Source: Schlegelella_A sp035995885
GTDB lineage: Bacteria > Pseudomonadota > Gammaproteobacteria > Burkholderiales > Burkholderiaceae_C
DNA length: 16,860 bases
NCBI GenBank assembly: GCA_035995885.1
Contig: DASYKC010000115.1
Location: 1 to 16,860 of the forward strand
Direction of reading: 5' to 3'
The notes under the pieces are model-generated. The model was not told where the DNA came from, ran no database searches, and worked only from the letters and a program-made list of their open reading frames with translations. The position numbers were made by a program, and so were the translations under genes. How positions within the stretch are numbered: the stretch's first letter is position 1; each line of letters opens with the position of its first letter. Below, piece by piece: positions 7,596 through 14,202 of this stretch.

Positions 7596-7614
7596 GGGCG
7601 AATTCGAATCGCCC
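7596..7614. promoter_or_regulatory. Candidate operator dyad GGGCGA-N7-TCGCCC
   Basis: Perfect 6-bp arms flank a near-symmetric ATTCGAA core, giving a 19-bp dyad near the middle of the divergent region. Size and symmetry suit a dimeric regulator. No regulator gene is adjacent, so the assignment is inference only. Confidence 0.3.
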
Positions 7615-7663
7615 ACGCAAGGCGCCATGACGACACCGACCTCGTCGTCAACGAGATCGGCTC

Positions 7664-7685
7664 GCGTTGCGTAGGCTCCCAACGC
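7664..7685. promoter_or_regulatory. Inverted repeat GCGTTG-N10-CAACGC
   Basis: Perfect 6-bp arms. The inner pentamers CGTTG and CAACG start 15 bp apart. This spacing is repeated exactly in the dyad 100 bp downstream, with the order of the pentamers reversed. It may be an operator; it could also fold as a weak RNA hairpin if transcription starts upstream. Confidence 0.35.
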
Positions 7686-7764
7686 AGACGCCCGAGCGAT
7701 CTAAGGGTTCACCCCCGGGATCGCTCCAGGGTCGAGTTCTACGATCCGAATCACACGCCGGGGG

Positions 7765-7784
7765 CAACGGGCATCCACCCGTTG
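7765..7784. promoter_or_regulatory. Inverted repeat CAACGGG-N6-CCCGTTG in the hydroxylase leader
   Basis: Perfect 7-bp arms with a 6-nt loop (CATCCA) end 17 nt before the AAGGAG of the [2Fe-2S] subunit gene. It could be an operator, or a leader hairpin acting close to the ribosome site. It shares the CAACG/CGTTG pentamer and its 15-bp phase with the dyad at 7664-7685. Confidence 0.4.
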
Positions 7785-7801
7785 ACCTACCGTGCGGACG
7801 C

Positions 7802-7807
7802 AAGGAG
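7802..7807 (+). promoter_or_regulatory. Shine-Dalgarno AAGGAG fixing the [2Fe-2S] subunit start
   Basis: AAGGAG lies 5 nt before ATG 7813. A longer reading from 7792 would place this site inside the coding region and is therefore unlikely. Confidence 0.75.
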
Positions 7808-7812
7808 ACACC

Positions 7813-8277
7813 ATGGGAACTCGCTTCACTCTCAACGGCAAGGCCGTCGACGTCAAGGCCGAGCCGGATACGCCGCTGCTCTGGGTCATCCGCGACGAGG
7901 TCGGCCTGACAGGCACGAAATTCGGATGCGGTGCCGCGCTCTGCGGCGCGTGCACGGTCCATCTCGACGGCGTCCCCGTTCGATCCTGCCAGACGCCGGT
8001 GTCGGTCGTGGCAGGCAAACGCGTGGCGACAGTCGAGAGCCTCTCGCGCGACAACACCCATCCGTTGCAGAAAGCGTGGATCGCCCACGACGTTCCCCAG
8101 TGTGGCTACTGCCAGTCGGGCCAGCTCATGAGCGCGGCGGCACTCCTCCAGAAGAACAAGAACCCGAGCGACGCCGACATCGACGCCGCCATGAGCGGCA
8201 ACGTCTGCCGTTGCGGCACCTACGGCCGCATCAAGGCGGCAATCAAGTCCGCCGCGGCCGACATGCGTCAAGCCTGA
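7813..8277 (+). CDS. (2Fe-2S) subunit of a molybdenum hydroxylase (isoquinoline 1-oxidoreductase alpha type)
   Basis: Small electron-transfer subunit, 154 residues. It carries two [2Fe-2S] clusters that pass electrons from the molybdenum site of the partner subunit to an acceptor. The N-terminal plant-ferredoxin-like cluster uses C39, C44, C47 (FGCGAALCGAC) and C59 (RSC). The C-terminal helical cluster uses C97 and C100 (QCGYC) and C132 and C134 (VCRCG). It has no signal peptide of its own. If the complex is periplasmic, it would travel with the Tat-signal-bearing partner after folding, as accepted for this enzyme class. The next gene begins 10 nt after its stop, a clear operon. The substrate (N-heterocycle or aldehyde) cannot be decided from this subunit. 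Confidence 0.94.
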   Translation: MGTRFTLNGKAVDVKAEPDTPLLWVIRDEVGLTGTKFGCGAALCGACTVHLDGVPVRSCQTPVSVVAGKRVATVESLSRDNTHPLQKAWIAHDVPQCGYCQSGQLMSAAALLQKNKNPSDADIDAAMSGNVCRCGTYGRIKAAIKSAAADMRQA

Positions 8278-8287
8278 GGAGACCGCC

Positions 8288-10450
8288 ATGACCACCACAA
8301 CGACCATCGCCTCGACTTCCCAAGGCTCGATTTCGCGCCGCGACTTCGTCAAGACCTCCGCGCTCGCCGGTGGCGGCCTGATGCTCGGCGTCGCGCTGCC
8401 CGGCGCGATCGACCAGGCGCAGGCCGCCGGCACGGTCCACACGCCGAACGCGTGGGTACACATCGCCGACGACAACACCATCACGCTGCTCTCGGCGCGC
8501 TCCGAGATGGGTCAGGGCGTCTACACGTCGATGCCGATGCTGATCGCCGAGGAGCTCAACGTCGACGTTCGCCGCGTCAAGGTCGCGATCGCGCCGCCGA
8601 ACAAGGTGTACGTCAATGCACTGCTCGGCGCGCAGATCACCGGCGGCTCGACCTCGGTGCGCGACGGCTGGGAGAAGCTGCGCACCGGCGGCGCGCAGGT
8701 GCGTGAGATGCTCATCACCGCGGCGGCGAATCAGTGGAACGTCGATCGCTCCACCTTGCGCGCCGAGAACGGGCGGGTCATCGGTGCCAAGGGCAAGAGC
8801 GCGACCTACGGCCAGCTCGCCGCGGCGGCCTCGAAGCTGCCGGTGCCGGAGAACGTGACGCTGAAGGACCCCAAGGACTTCACCCTCGTCGGCAAGCGCA
8901 TGAAGCGCCTCGACACGCCGGGCAAGGTCAACGGAACGACCGAGTTCGGCATCGACGTCAAGCTGCCGGGCATGGTCTACGCGTCGCTCGAGCAGTGCCC
9001 GGTGATCGGCGGCACGGTCAAGAGCTTCGACGCGAGCCGCGCGAAATCGATGCCAGGCGTGATCGACGTCGTGCAGATTCCCGACGGCATCGCCGTCGTC
9101 GCCGACACCTACTGGCACGCCAAGAAGGCGCGCGAGGCGGTCGACGTGCGGTGGGACGAGGGCGCCGGTGCGTCGCTCGACAGCACCGCCATGGCGGAGG
9201 GCGTGCGTGCCGCCGCCGCATCGGGCAAGGTCCTGTCGATCAACACCAAGGGAGACGCCGACGGGGCGATGAAAGGGGCGGCCAAGGTCATCAAGGCCGA
9301 GTACTCCCTGCCGCTGCTCGCGCACTGCCCGCTCGAGCCGATGAACTTCACGGCGAGCTACGCGAACGGCAAGTGCCTGCTCGTCGGCCCGACTCAGTTC
9401 CAGCAAGGCGCCGAAGGTGCGACGGCCGCCGCGCTCGGCATCAAGCCCGAGGACATCACGCTGAAGACGACCTTTCTCGGCGGCGGCTTCGGGCGTCGGC
9501 TCGAGCTCGACTTCATCGTTCAGGCGGCGCTGATCTCCAAGGCGGTCGGCAAGCCGGTGAAGCTGCTCTGGAGCCGCGAAGACGACATGACGCACGACTT
9601 CTACCGGCCGATGGCGCTGAACCAGCTCGCCGCCGGGCTCGATGCGAACGGCCAGCCGGTGGCGATGACGTTCAAGGTGACGTCCCAATCGGTGACGCAG
9701 CGCGCATTCGGGCTGCCGAAGGACACGCTCGATCCGTTCATGGCGGAAGCGGCGGTGGCCGGCTACGAGATCCCCAACACGCGGCACGACCTCGTCATCC
9801 ACGATGCGGGCATGCGGGTCGGCTACTGGCGCGCGGTGAGCCACAACATGAACGCCTTCGCCAACGAGACCTTCATCGACGAGCTCGCCGCCGCGGCCGG
9901 CAAGGACCCGTACGCGTACCGCATGGCCCTGCTCGCCAACAAGCCGCGCTTCGCCAACGTGCTGAAGATCGCCGCCGACAAGGCGGGTTGGGGCACGCCG
10001 GCACCGGCCGGGCGCTTCCGCGGCATCGCTCTGATGGAGGGCTACGACACCTACATGGCGCAGGTCGCCGAGTTGTCGATGAACGGCGGCGTCCCGGTGG
10101 TGCACAAGGTCACCGTCGCGGCCGACCTCGGCCGCATGGTCAACCCCGACACGGTCGAGGCGCAGATCCAGTCGAGCATCATCTTCGGCCTCACGGCCGC
10201 GCTCTACGGCGAGATCACGGTCGACAAGGGCCGCGTCCAGCAGACGAACTTCCACCAGTACAAGCTGGTCCGCATGAACGAGGCGCCGCTGATCGACATC
10301 ACGCTGGTCCAGAGCACCGAGAAGCCCGGCGGCATCGGCGAGCCGGCGACCGCCCTGATCGGTCCGGCGGTGGGCAACGCGGTGTTCGCGGCGACGGGCA
10401 AGCGGCTGCGCAAGATGCCGATGACCGCGGAGAACATCGCCGCCGCTTGA
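8288..10450 (+). CDS. Molybdopterin-binding subunit of an isoquinoline 1-oxidoreductase-like hydroxylase, Tat-exported
   Basis: Large catalytic subunit of the xanthine oxidase family, 720 residues, matching IorB-type proteins. The N-terminus has a twin-arginine signal, SISRRDFVK (14-22), then a hydrophobic stretch GGGLMLGVALPGA and an AQA cleavage-like end near residue 46. This implies export of the folded cofactor-loaded enzyme. Molybdopterin-contact regions include FLGGGFGRR. The expected catalytic glutamate is E685 in GGIGEPATALIGP. GGAG lies 6 nt before the ATG. The pair lacks an FAD subunit, as usual for the IorAB class, where a cytochrome or other periplasmic acceptor takes the electrons. 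No cytochrome c gene and no XdhC-like maturation gene is seen in the window. The name covers a broad family that also oxidises aldehydes, so isoquinoline is not established as substrate. Confidence 0.94.
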   Translation: MTTTTTIASTSQGSISRRDFVKTSALAGGGLMLGVALPGAIDQAQAAGTVHTPNAWVHIADDNTITLLSARSEMGQGVYTSMPMLIAEELNVDVRRVKVAIAPPNKVYVNALLGAQITGGSTSVRDGWEKLRTGGAQVREMLITAAANQWNVDRSTLRAENGRVIGAKGKSATYGQLAAAASKLPVPENVTLKDPKDFTLVGKRMKRLDTPGKVNGTTEFGIDVKLPGMVYASLEQCPVIGGTVKSFDASRAKSMPGVIDVVQIPDGIAVVADTYWHAKKAREAVDVRWDEGAGASLDSTAMAEGVRAAAASGKVLSINTKGDADGAMKGAAKVIKAEYSLPLLAHCPLEPMNFTASYANGKCLLVGPTQFQQGAEGATAAALGIKPEDITLKTTFLGGGFGRRLELDFIVQAALISKAVGKPVKLLWSREDDMTHDFYRPMALNQLAAGLDANGQPVAMTFKVTSQSVTQRAFGLPKDTLDPFMAEAAVAGYEIPNTRHDLVIHDAGMRVGYWRAVSHNMNAFANETFIDELAAAAGKDPYAYRMALLANKPRFANVLKIAADKAGWGTPAPAGRFRGIALMEGYDTYMAQVAELSMNGGVPVVHKVTVAADLGRMVNPDTVEAQIQSSIIFGLTAALYGEITVDKGRVQQTNFHQYKLVRMNEAPLIDITLVQSTEKPGGIGEPATALIGPAVGNAVFAATGKRLRKMPMTAENIAAA

Positions 10451-10499
10451 CGGGAGCGCCTGTCGAAAGGCGCGCAAGGCGCTGCGTCCTGACCTCCTG

Positions 10500-10524
10500 C
10501 CGCCACGCTGATTTCAGCTGGCGG
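10500..10524. terminator. Strong hairpin between the hydroxylase operon and the opposing small ORF
   Basis: CCGCCA (10500-10505) pairs with TGGCGG (10519-10524), and inside it GCTGA (10507-10511) pairs with TCAGC (10514-10518). Only C10506 is bulged, giving up to 11 bp. It starts 50 nt after the hydroxylase stop and 6 nt beyond the stop of the opposing small ORF. Position suggests a bidirectional terminator. Neither side has a clear T run, so classical intrinsic termination is not certain. Confidence 0.5.
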
Positions 10525-10529
10525 GGAAG

Positions 10530-10778
10530 CTACTTTCCGACTCGAGGGTCTCGGCGCGAGGCGGTTCGCCCGTGTTCCAGAGGACGAAGCGCCTCGCGCA
10601 TGTCGCGGAATTCGCCGAGTGTCGTGTCCAGCTTGTCCGGCTTCGACTGCATGGGAGAGGCTTGTCGCGAAGAACGCTTGCCTCGGCCGCGGACATACAG
10701 GACAACGAGCAGCACGGCGGCGACAGACAGGGTGATGAGGGCGGGGATCACGGCTCGAAAAAAGAAGGCTGGCGTCAC
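10530..10778 (-). CDS. Possible small single-pass membrane protein
   Basis: Not a recognised family. Reading from GTG 10778 gives 82 residues. A hydrophobic segment (about 8-29, RAVIPALITLSVAAVLLVVLYV) is followed at once by a basic stretch (RGRGKRSSR) and a polar tail (TTLGEFRDMREALRPLEH). This is the layout of a protein with its C-terminus in the cytoplasm. GGAG lies 12 nt before the GTG, rather far; GTG 10802 has an AGGAGG almost touching it and GTG 10751 is a third option. The frame stays open far upstream into the ligase region, so openness alone is no evidence. The support is composition: a real transmembrane segment ending in a plausible tail, unlike the Arg/Ala-rich shadow frames nearby. 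The gene ends beside a strong hairpin. Confidence 0.45.
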   Translation of the reverse strand: MTPAFFFRAVIPALITLSVAAVLLVVLYVRGRGKRSSRQASPMQSKPDKLDTTLGEFRDMREALRPLEHGRTASRRDPRVGK

Positions 10779-10880
10779 AACTGTAGCGCGCTCCGGAGAC
10801 ACCCCTCCTGGCTCGGACGGTTGCCGCCGTCTCGAATGAAGACGTCCAAGATCGCCGCCTGACGACCCGAATTTTCGTCC

Positions 10881-10899
10881 GGGAAACGCTGGCTTTCCC
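10881..10899 (-). terminator. Possible terminator hairpin after the secreted-protein gene
   Basis: GGGAAA (10881-10886) and TTTCCC (10894-10899) can pair around a 7-nt loop. On the - strand this hairpin starts 17 nt after the TGA of the secreted DUF5666-like protein. An A-rich/T-poor GACGAAAATT follows instead of a T run, so this is weak. An alternative fold using the neighbouring CCCG/CGGG is also possible. Confidence 0.3.
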
Positions 10900-10915
10900 T
10901 CAATACCGACCGCGC

Positions 10916-11611
10916 TCACATCGGCGGCACGGTGCCATTGATGCCCACGGCGATGAAGGCCGCGCTCTTGGGCGCGTTCGGCTTCGTGGCAATGAATACG
11001 CGGGCTCCGGGGAGCAGCTTGCTGCTGTCGGCCTGCACGACGCCCACCACCGGTACGCCGGAAGGCACCTCGATCGTCTTCTCGCCCTTGCCGAAATCCA
11101 CCGTGAGGACGAGCCCGTTCGCATTTGACGTCTTCTTGACCGTGCCGTTGGTCATGGCAGAGCTTGTCGCGATCTCGCTCGTCGTCGTGCTCGACTTCAC
11201 GGTTCCGTTGGTCATCGCTGACGTTTGCGCGCCGCCTCGCACCGCCGCTGGGGCAAGGTCCCACGGATAGTCGCCGAGCCCGGAGCCCTTCAGGGCCTCG
11301 GGAAAGACGACGACCTCCAAAGCGCTCGATGCGCCGGTTCCAGGGACGTTGGCGATGCCGACAAAAGTACCTGGCTTGATCTGGCCGAGGCTGCTCGGCA
11401 CGACGCCCGAAATCCGGGTGGCCGCATCGAACGCGACGCTCACGCTGCCTTCGTTCGTTCTCACCGTCAGGTCTTCCGGCGTCGCCGAGACGATCGTCCC
11501 GCGGATATGGGCTGGCGGATCGGCCGCCATCGCTGCAGTCATGGCGGTGGCGGCACCCAGGAGCGCGAAGGCGCTGATGACGGACTTTGTGGGATTCCAG
11601 ATGCGATTCAT
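10916..11611 (-). CDS. Secreted DUF5666-like hypothetical protein with an internal repeat
   Basis: 231 residues. The N-terminus is a Sec-type signal peptide: a basic start (MNRIWNPTK), a hydrophobic core (VISAFALLGAATAMTAA) and an AMA-A cleavage site near residue 30, so the product is probably periplasmic or extracellular. The mature part has two beta-rich halves of DUF5666-like pattern: IRGTIVSATPEDLTVRT followed by IKPGTFVGI and VFPEAL...YPWDL, then GLVLTVDFGKGEKTIEVP with LLPGARVFIA. They are joined by a linker with SAMTNGTVK twice (131-139 and 151-159), exactly 20 residues apart. The function of the family is unknown. The ATG has only a weak ribosome site. It is separated by 183 nt from the upstream ligase gene on the same strand and is likely its own transcription unit. 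Confidence 0.82.
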   Translation of the reverse strand: MNRIWNPTKSVISAFALLGAATAMTAAMAADPPAHIRGTIVSATPEDLTVRTNEGSVSVAFDAATRISGVVPSSLGQIKPGTFVGIANVPGTGASSALEVVVFPEALKGSGLGDYPWDLAPAAVRGGAQTSAMTNGTVKSSTTTSEIATSSAMTNGTVKKTSNANGLVLTVDFGKGEKTIEVPSGVPVVGVVQADSSKLLPGARVFIATKPNAPKSAAFIAVGINGTVPPM

Positions 11612-11794
11612 TCTGGTGGTCTCGGTCGAAGAGGGCGCTCGATTGTTCAGCGAAGGAAATCCCGCTGTGGGGCAAGGGCTTCCTCGGCATCGAGCCGACA
11701 GAGCGGGCCGCTGTCAGGTCACGTCTGCAACCCATTCGAGACGCATGGCAAGCGATCCGTGCAGTGGCGTGTGACGGGTCAGGCCATTGGAACG

Positions 11795-13411
11795 TCACCT
11801 GATCACTTGATTCACCAGATCCTGTCGCTTGACCTTTCCGGTGGGCGTCATCGGAAACTCGGACATCAGGAACAGCTCTTCGGGCAACTTGTAATCGGCG
11901 ACCCGGCCGCGCAGGAATTCGACGATCTCCTCGAGCGTCGGCACCGGCCCGGGCTTGGCGACGACGCACAGGCAGTTGCGCTCGCCCAGGCGAGGGTCGG
12001 GCGCACCGACCACGGCGACCTGCAGAATCTTCGGGTGCTCGTAGAGCAGCTCCTCGATCTCGCGCGGGAAATACTTCTTGCCGCCCCGGTTGATGATCTC
12101 CTTCTTGCGACCCGAGATGCGCACGTTGTGCTCGGCGTCGACGAACTGGCCGAGATCGCCGGTGCGGAACCAGCCGTCGGCGGTGAAGCTGTCGCGATTG
12201 GCGTCGGGATTGTTGAGATAGCCGAGATGCACCGAGGGGCCGATGGCCGCGATTTCGCCGATCTCGCCGTGCGGCACGTCGCGGCCGGCGTCGTCGATGA
12301 TGCGCAGTCCCATCGAAGGCATGCACCGTCCTACCGTGCCGTTGACCTTGAGCGGATCGTCGGTCGGCCGCGTGATCGAATGAAAGCCGGTCTCGAGCAT
12401 GCCGTACAGCTCGATCAGGTGCGCCTCGGGCACGGTCTCCTGGAAGGCCTTGATCGTCTCGACCGCGGCGGAGGCGCCGCCGGTGATCATCGTCCGGAGC
12501 GTGGCCATGCCGTGGCTCGCGATCTCCGGTGCATTGAGCAGCGCGACGATCGCCGCCGGCGGCGTCGGCACATAGGTGATTCCTTCCGCGTCGATCAGCT
12601 TCAGCACCGCGGCCGCATTGAAGCGCTCGATCATGACGATGCGGCTGCCCGCCATCACCGACTGCACCAGGTTCAGGTAGCCCCAGTTCAGGCCGACCGG
12701 AAGGAAGCCGAGCATGACGTCGTCTTCGCTCACGCCGAGCTCGCGGTTGAACAGCTCGGCCGCCCAGAGCGTGGTGTTGAAGCAGTGCAGGACGCCCTTG
12801 GGATTACCGGTCGTGCCCGAGGTGAAGCACATCCGCATCACCTCGAGCGGCGACATGCGCGCCCGATCCTGCGCGCCGATCTCGGGCGTCGCGCCGACGA
12901 CCTTGGCGAAGCTGGTGACGCCGGGCCGGTCGACGTCGTCGACGCACACCACGAGGGAGAGCGCGGGCAGCCCGGGGCGAAGGCCCTCGATCATGGCCAG
13001 GAAGTCGAAGCTCTTGAACTCGCGCGCGCAGACATAGGCCTTCGAGCTCGAGAAGCGCAGGATGTACTCGACCTCGACCGCCCGGAAATCGGCGCTGATC
13101 TTGTTGGCCGCTGCGCCGATCAGCTCGAGCGCGAAGAACACGACCGGGAACTCGATCCGGTTCGGCAGCTGCAGCGTCACGACGTCGCCGCGGCCGACGC
13201 CCTGTCGGCGCAGGAACTCGGCGAAACGCTTCACTTCGCTCCAGAGGGCGCCGTAGGTGATGCGCCGGCGCTCGTCGGCCATCGCCTCGCGCTCCGGCGT
13301 CGCCTCGGCGCGGGCCTGCAGGATGTCGGCGAAGGTCCGGTCGCCCCACCAGCCCTGGCGGCGGTACTCGGCGATCGTTTCGGCGGAAGGCGGACGGGGA
13401 GCTTCGATCAT
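11795..13411 (-). CDS. AMP-forming acyl-CoA ligase (ANL superfamily, cyclohexanecarboxylate/long-chain-ligase-like)
   Basis: Activates a carboxylic acid to its CoA thioester with ATP, through an acyl-adenylate. It has 538 residues, full length. Motifs: P-loop FTSGTTGNPKG (196-206), YGMLETG (336-342), GWFRTGD (413-419), hinge region ISGRKKEIINRGGKKYFPREIE (about 432-453) and the C-terminal catalytic lysine K526 in TPTGKVKRQ. AAGGA lies about 7 nt before the ATG. It starts 11 nt after the SDR stop and is the last gene of the Liv-linked operon. The early GWWGDRT and overall pattern recall ligases for cyclohexanecarboxylate or related ring acids, but adenylate enzymes are poor substrate predictors. 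With a Liv transporter upstream, an imported organic acid is the likely substrate. Confidence 0.93.
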   Translation of the reverse strand: MIEAPRPPSAETIAEYRRQGWWGDRTFADILQARAEATPEREAMADERRRITYGALWSEVKRFAEFLRRQGVGRGDVVTLQLPNRIEFPVVFFALELIGAAANKISADFRAVEVEYILRFSSSKAYVCAREFKSFDFLAMIEGLRPGLPALSLVVCVDDVDRPGVTSFAKVVGATPEIGAQDRARMSPLEVMRMCFTSGTTGNPKGVLHCFNTTLWAAELFNRELGVSEDDVMLGFLPVGLNWGYLNLVQSVMAGSRIVMIERFNAAAVLKLIDAEGITYVPTPPAAIVALLNAPEIASHGMATLRTMITGGASAAVETIKAFQETVPEAHLIELYGMLETGFHSITRPTDDPLKVNGTVGRCMPSMGLRIIDDAGRDVPHGEIGEIAAIGPSVHLGYLNNPDANRDSFTADGWFRTGDLGQFVDAEHNVRISGRKKEIINRGGKKYFPREIEELLYEHPKILQVAVVGAPDPRLGERNCLCVVAKPGPVPTLEEIVEFLRGRVADYKLPEELFLMSEFPMTPTGKVKRQDLVNQVIR

Positions 13412-13422
13412 GTCGGTGTCCT

Positions 13423-14202
13423 TCAGCGTGTGGCGCGCAGCAGGCCGCCGTCGACCTGGATCGCGGTGCCGGTGATGTAGCCGCCCTTGGGCGAGACGAG
13501 CAGCGCCACCAGGTGGGCGATGTCGTCGACGCTGCCGATGCGGCCGATCGGGATCTCGGCGCGCAGGCGCGCCTGCACGACGTCGGCCGGCTCGCTGCCG
13601 GCGGCGAACACCTTCTGCAGCCGGGTCGTGTCGATGTAGCCGGGGCAGATGGTGTTGACGTTGATGCCGTCCCGGGCGACCTCGAGCGAGAGCGTCTTGG
13701 CGTAGCCGATCACGCCGCTCCAGGTCGCGACCGAGAGCGAGAAGCCGGGGATCGGCTGGATCGCCGAGATCGCGGTGATGTTGAGGATGCTGCCGCCGCC
13801 GCGCGCGCGCATCGCCGGCACGACCTCGCGCACCATGCGCACCACGTACATCAGGTTCTGCTCGACCGCCTTGGCCCAGGCGACGTCGTCGAACGAGAGC
13901 GCGTCGCCGAGCGGCGGTGCGCCGTCGTTGTTGACGAGGATGTCGATGCCGCCGAGCTCGGCCTGCACCGTCGCGGCGACTCGGCGGCAGTCGTCGGCCT
14001 TGCGGCAGTCGGCGGCGATCGCCAGGACGGTGGCGCCGGTTTCGGCGCGCAGGGTCGCCGCCGCCGCCTGGAGGTCGGCCTCGCGCCGCGCCGTGATCGC
14101 CACCGCCGCGCCTTCGGCCGCGAGCATGCGGGCGATGCCGTAGCCGATGCCCTTGCTCGCGCCGCCGACGATCGCGACCTTGCCGTTCAGATCGAGGTTC
14201 AT
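13423..14202 (-). CDS. SDR-family protein (BKR-like subgroup) lacking the YxxxK pair
   Basis: Short-chain dehydrogenase/reductase-like protein of 259 residues, standard length. The Rossmann dinucleotide motif is GGASKGIG (13-20), so the usual TGxxxGxG threonine is glycine; NNAG is NNDG (91-94). The catalytic serine position is ITAIS (S146). Where YxxxK should follow, the sequence is FSLSVATWSGVIGYAKTL. Aligning GYAKTLSLE with the normal helix puts S157 and W161 in place of Tyr and Lys. ICPGYIDTTR and YITGTAIQVDGGL complete the fold. A known subgroup of beta-ketoacyl-reductase-like SDRs shows such departures, so this is probably not a broken gene; its chemistry is unclear. It overlaps the amidohydrolase stop as ATGA (14199-14202) and is followed after 11 nt by the ligase, implying work on the same compound. 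Confidence 0.9.
   Translation of the reverse strand: MNLDLNGKVAIVGGASKGIGYGIARMLAAEGAAVAITARREADLQAAAATLRAETGATVLAIAADCRKADDCRRVAATVQAELGGIDILVNNDGAPPLGDALSFDDVAWAKAVEQNLMYVVRMVREVVPAMRARGGGSILNITAISAIQPIPGFSLSVATWSGVIGYAKTLSLEVARDGINVNTICPGYIDTTRLQKVFAAGSEPADVVQARLRAEIPIGRIGSVDDIAHLVALLVSPKGGYITGTAIQVDGGLLRATR

Larger units (their letters stand above)
7445..7812. other. 368-nt divergent intergenic region with three dyads
   Basis: No credible gene is seen on either strand. Dyads visible: GGGCGA-N7-TCGCCC (7596-7614), GCGTTG-N10-CAACGC (7664-7685) and CAACGGG-N6-CCCGTTG (7765-7784). A - strand TATAAG (7506-7501) could be a -10 element for the hydrolase, but no matching -35 is seen at the right distance. 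No sigma-70 promoter for the hydroxylase genes is convincing either. The region probably carries the control of both divergent units. Confidence 0.5.

Noticed and set aside
7782..7787. TTGACC as a -35 promoter element for the hydroxylase genes
   Set aside because: It lies only 26 nt before the start codon, leaving no room for a -10 element and leader, and it overlaps an inverted repeat that better explains the bases.
10456..10473. GCGCC-N8-GGCGC hairpin just after the hydroxylase stop
   Set aside because: Five base pairs in very GC-rich DNA is weak, and a much stronger hairpin follows at 10500-10524.
8243..10477. A 744-codon open frame on the - strand, antisense to the molybdopterin subunit gene
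   Set aside because: Its product is almost only Arg, Asp, His, Val, Leu and Gly without domain motifs, the usual mirror of a GC-rich gene; the + strand frame has complete family motifs and a ribosome site.
10572..10862. A 96-codon + strand frame opposite the small membrane-protein ORF
   Set aside because: It has no hydrophobic segment, no domain, no ribosome site and mixed shadow-like composition; the - strand reading has a coherent membrane-protein layout.
11771..11798. GTGACG...CGTCAC inverted repeat at the ligase stop codon as a terminator
   Set aside because: Only 6 bp with a 16-nt loop, one arm inside the stop codon region, and no T run; chance is likely.
11225..13480. A 751-codon open frame on the + strand across the acyl-CoA ligase
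   Set aside because: It is antisense to a full-length ligase with all ANL motifs and has a low-complexity charged composition.
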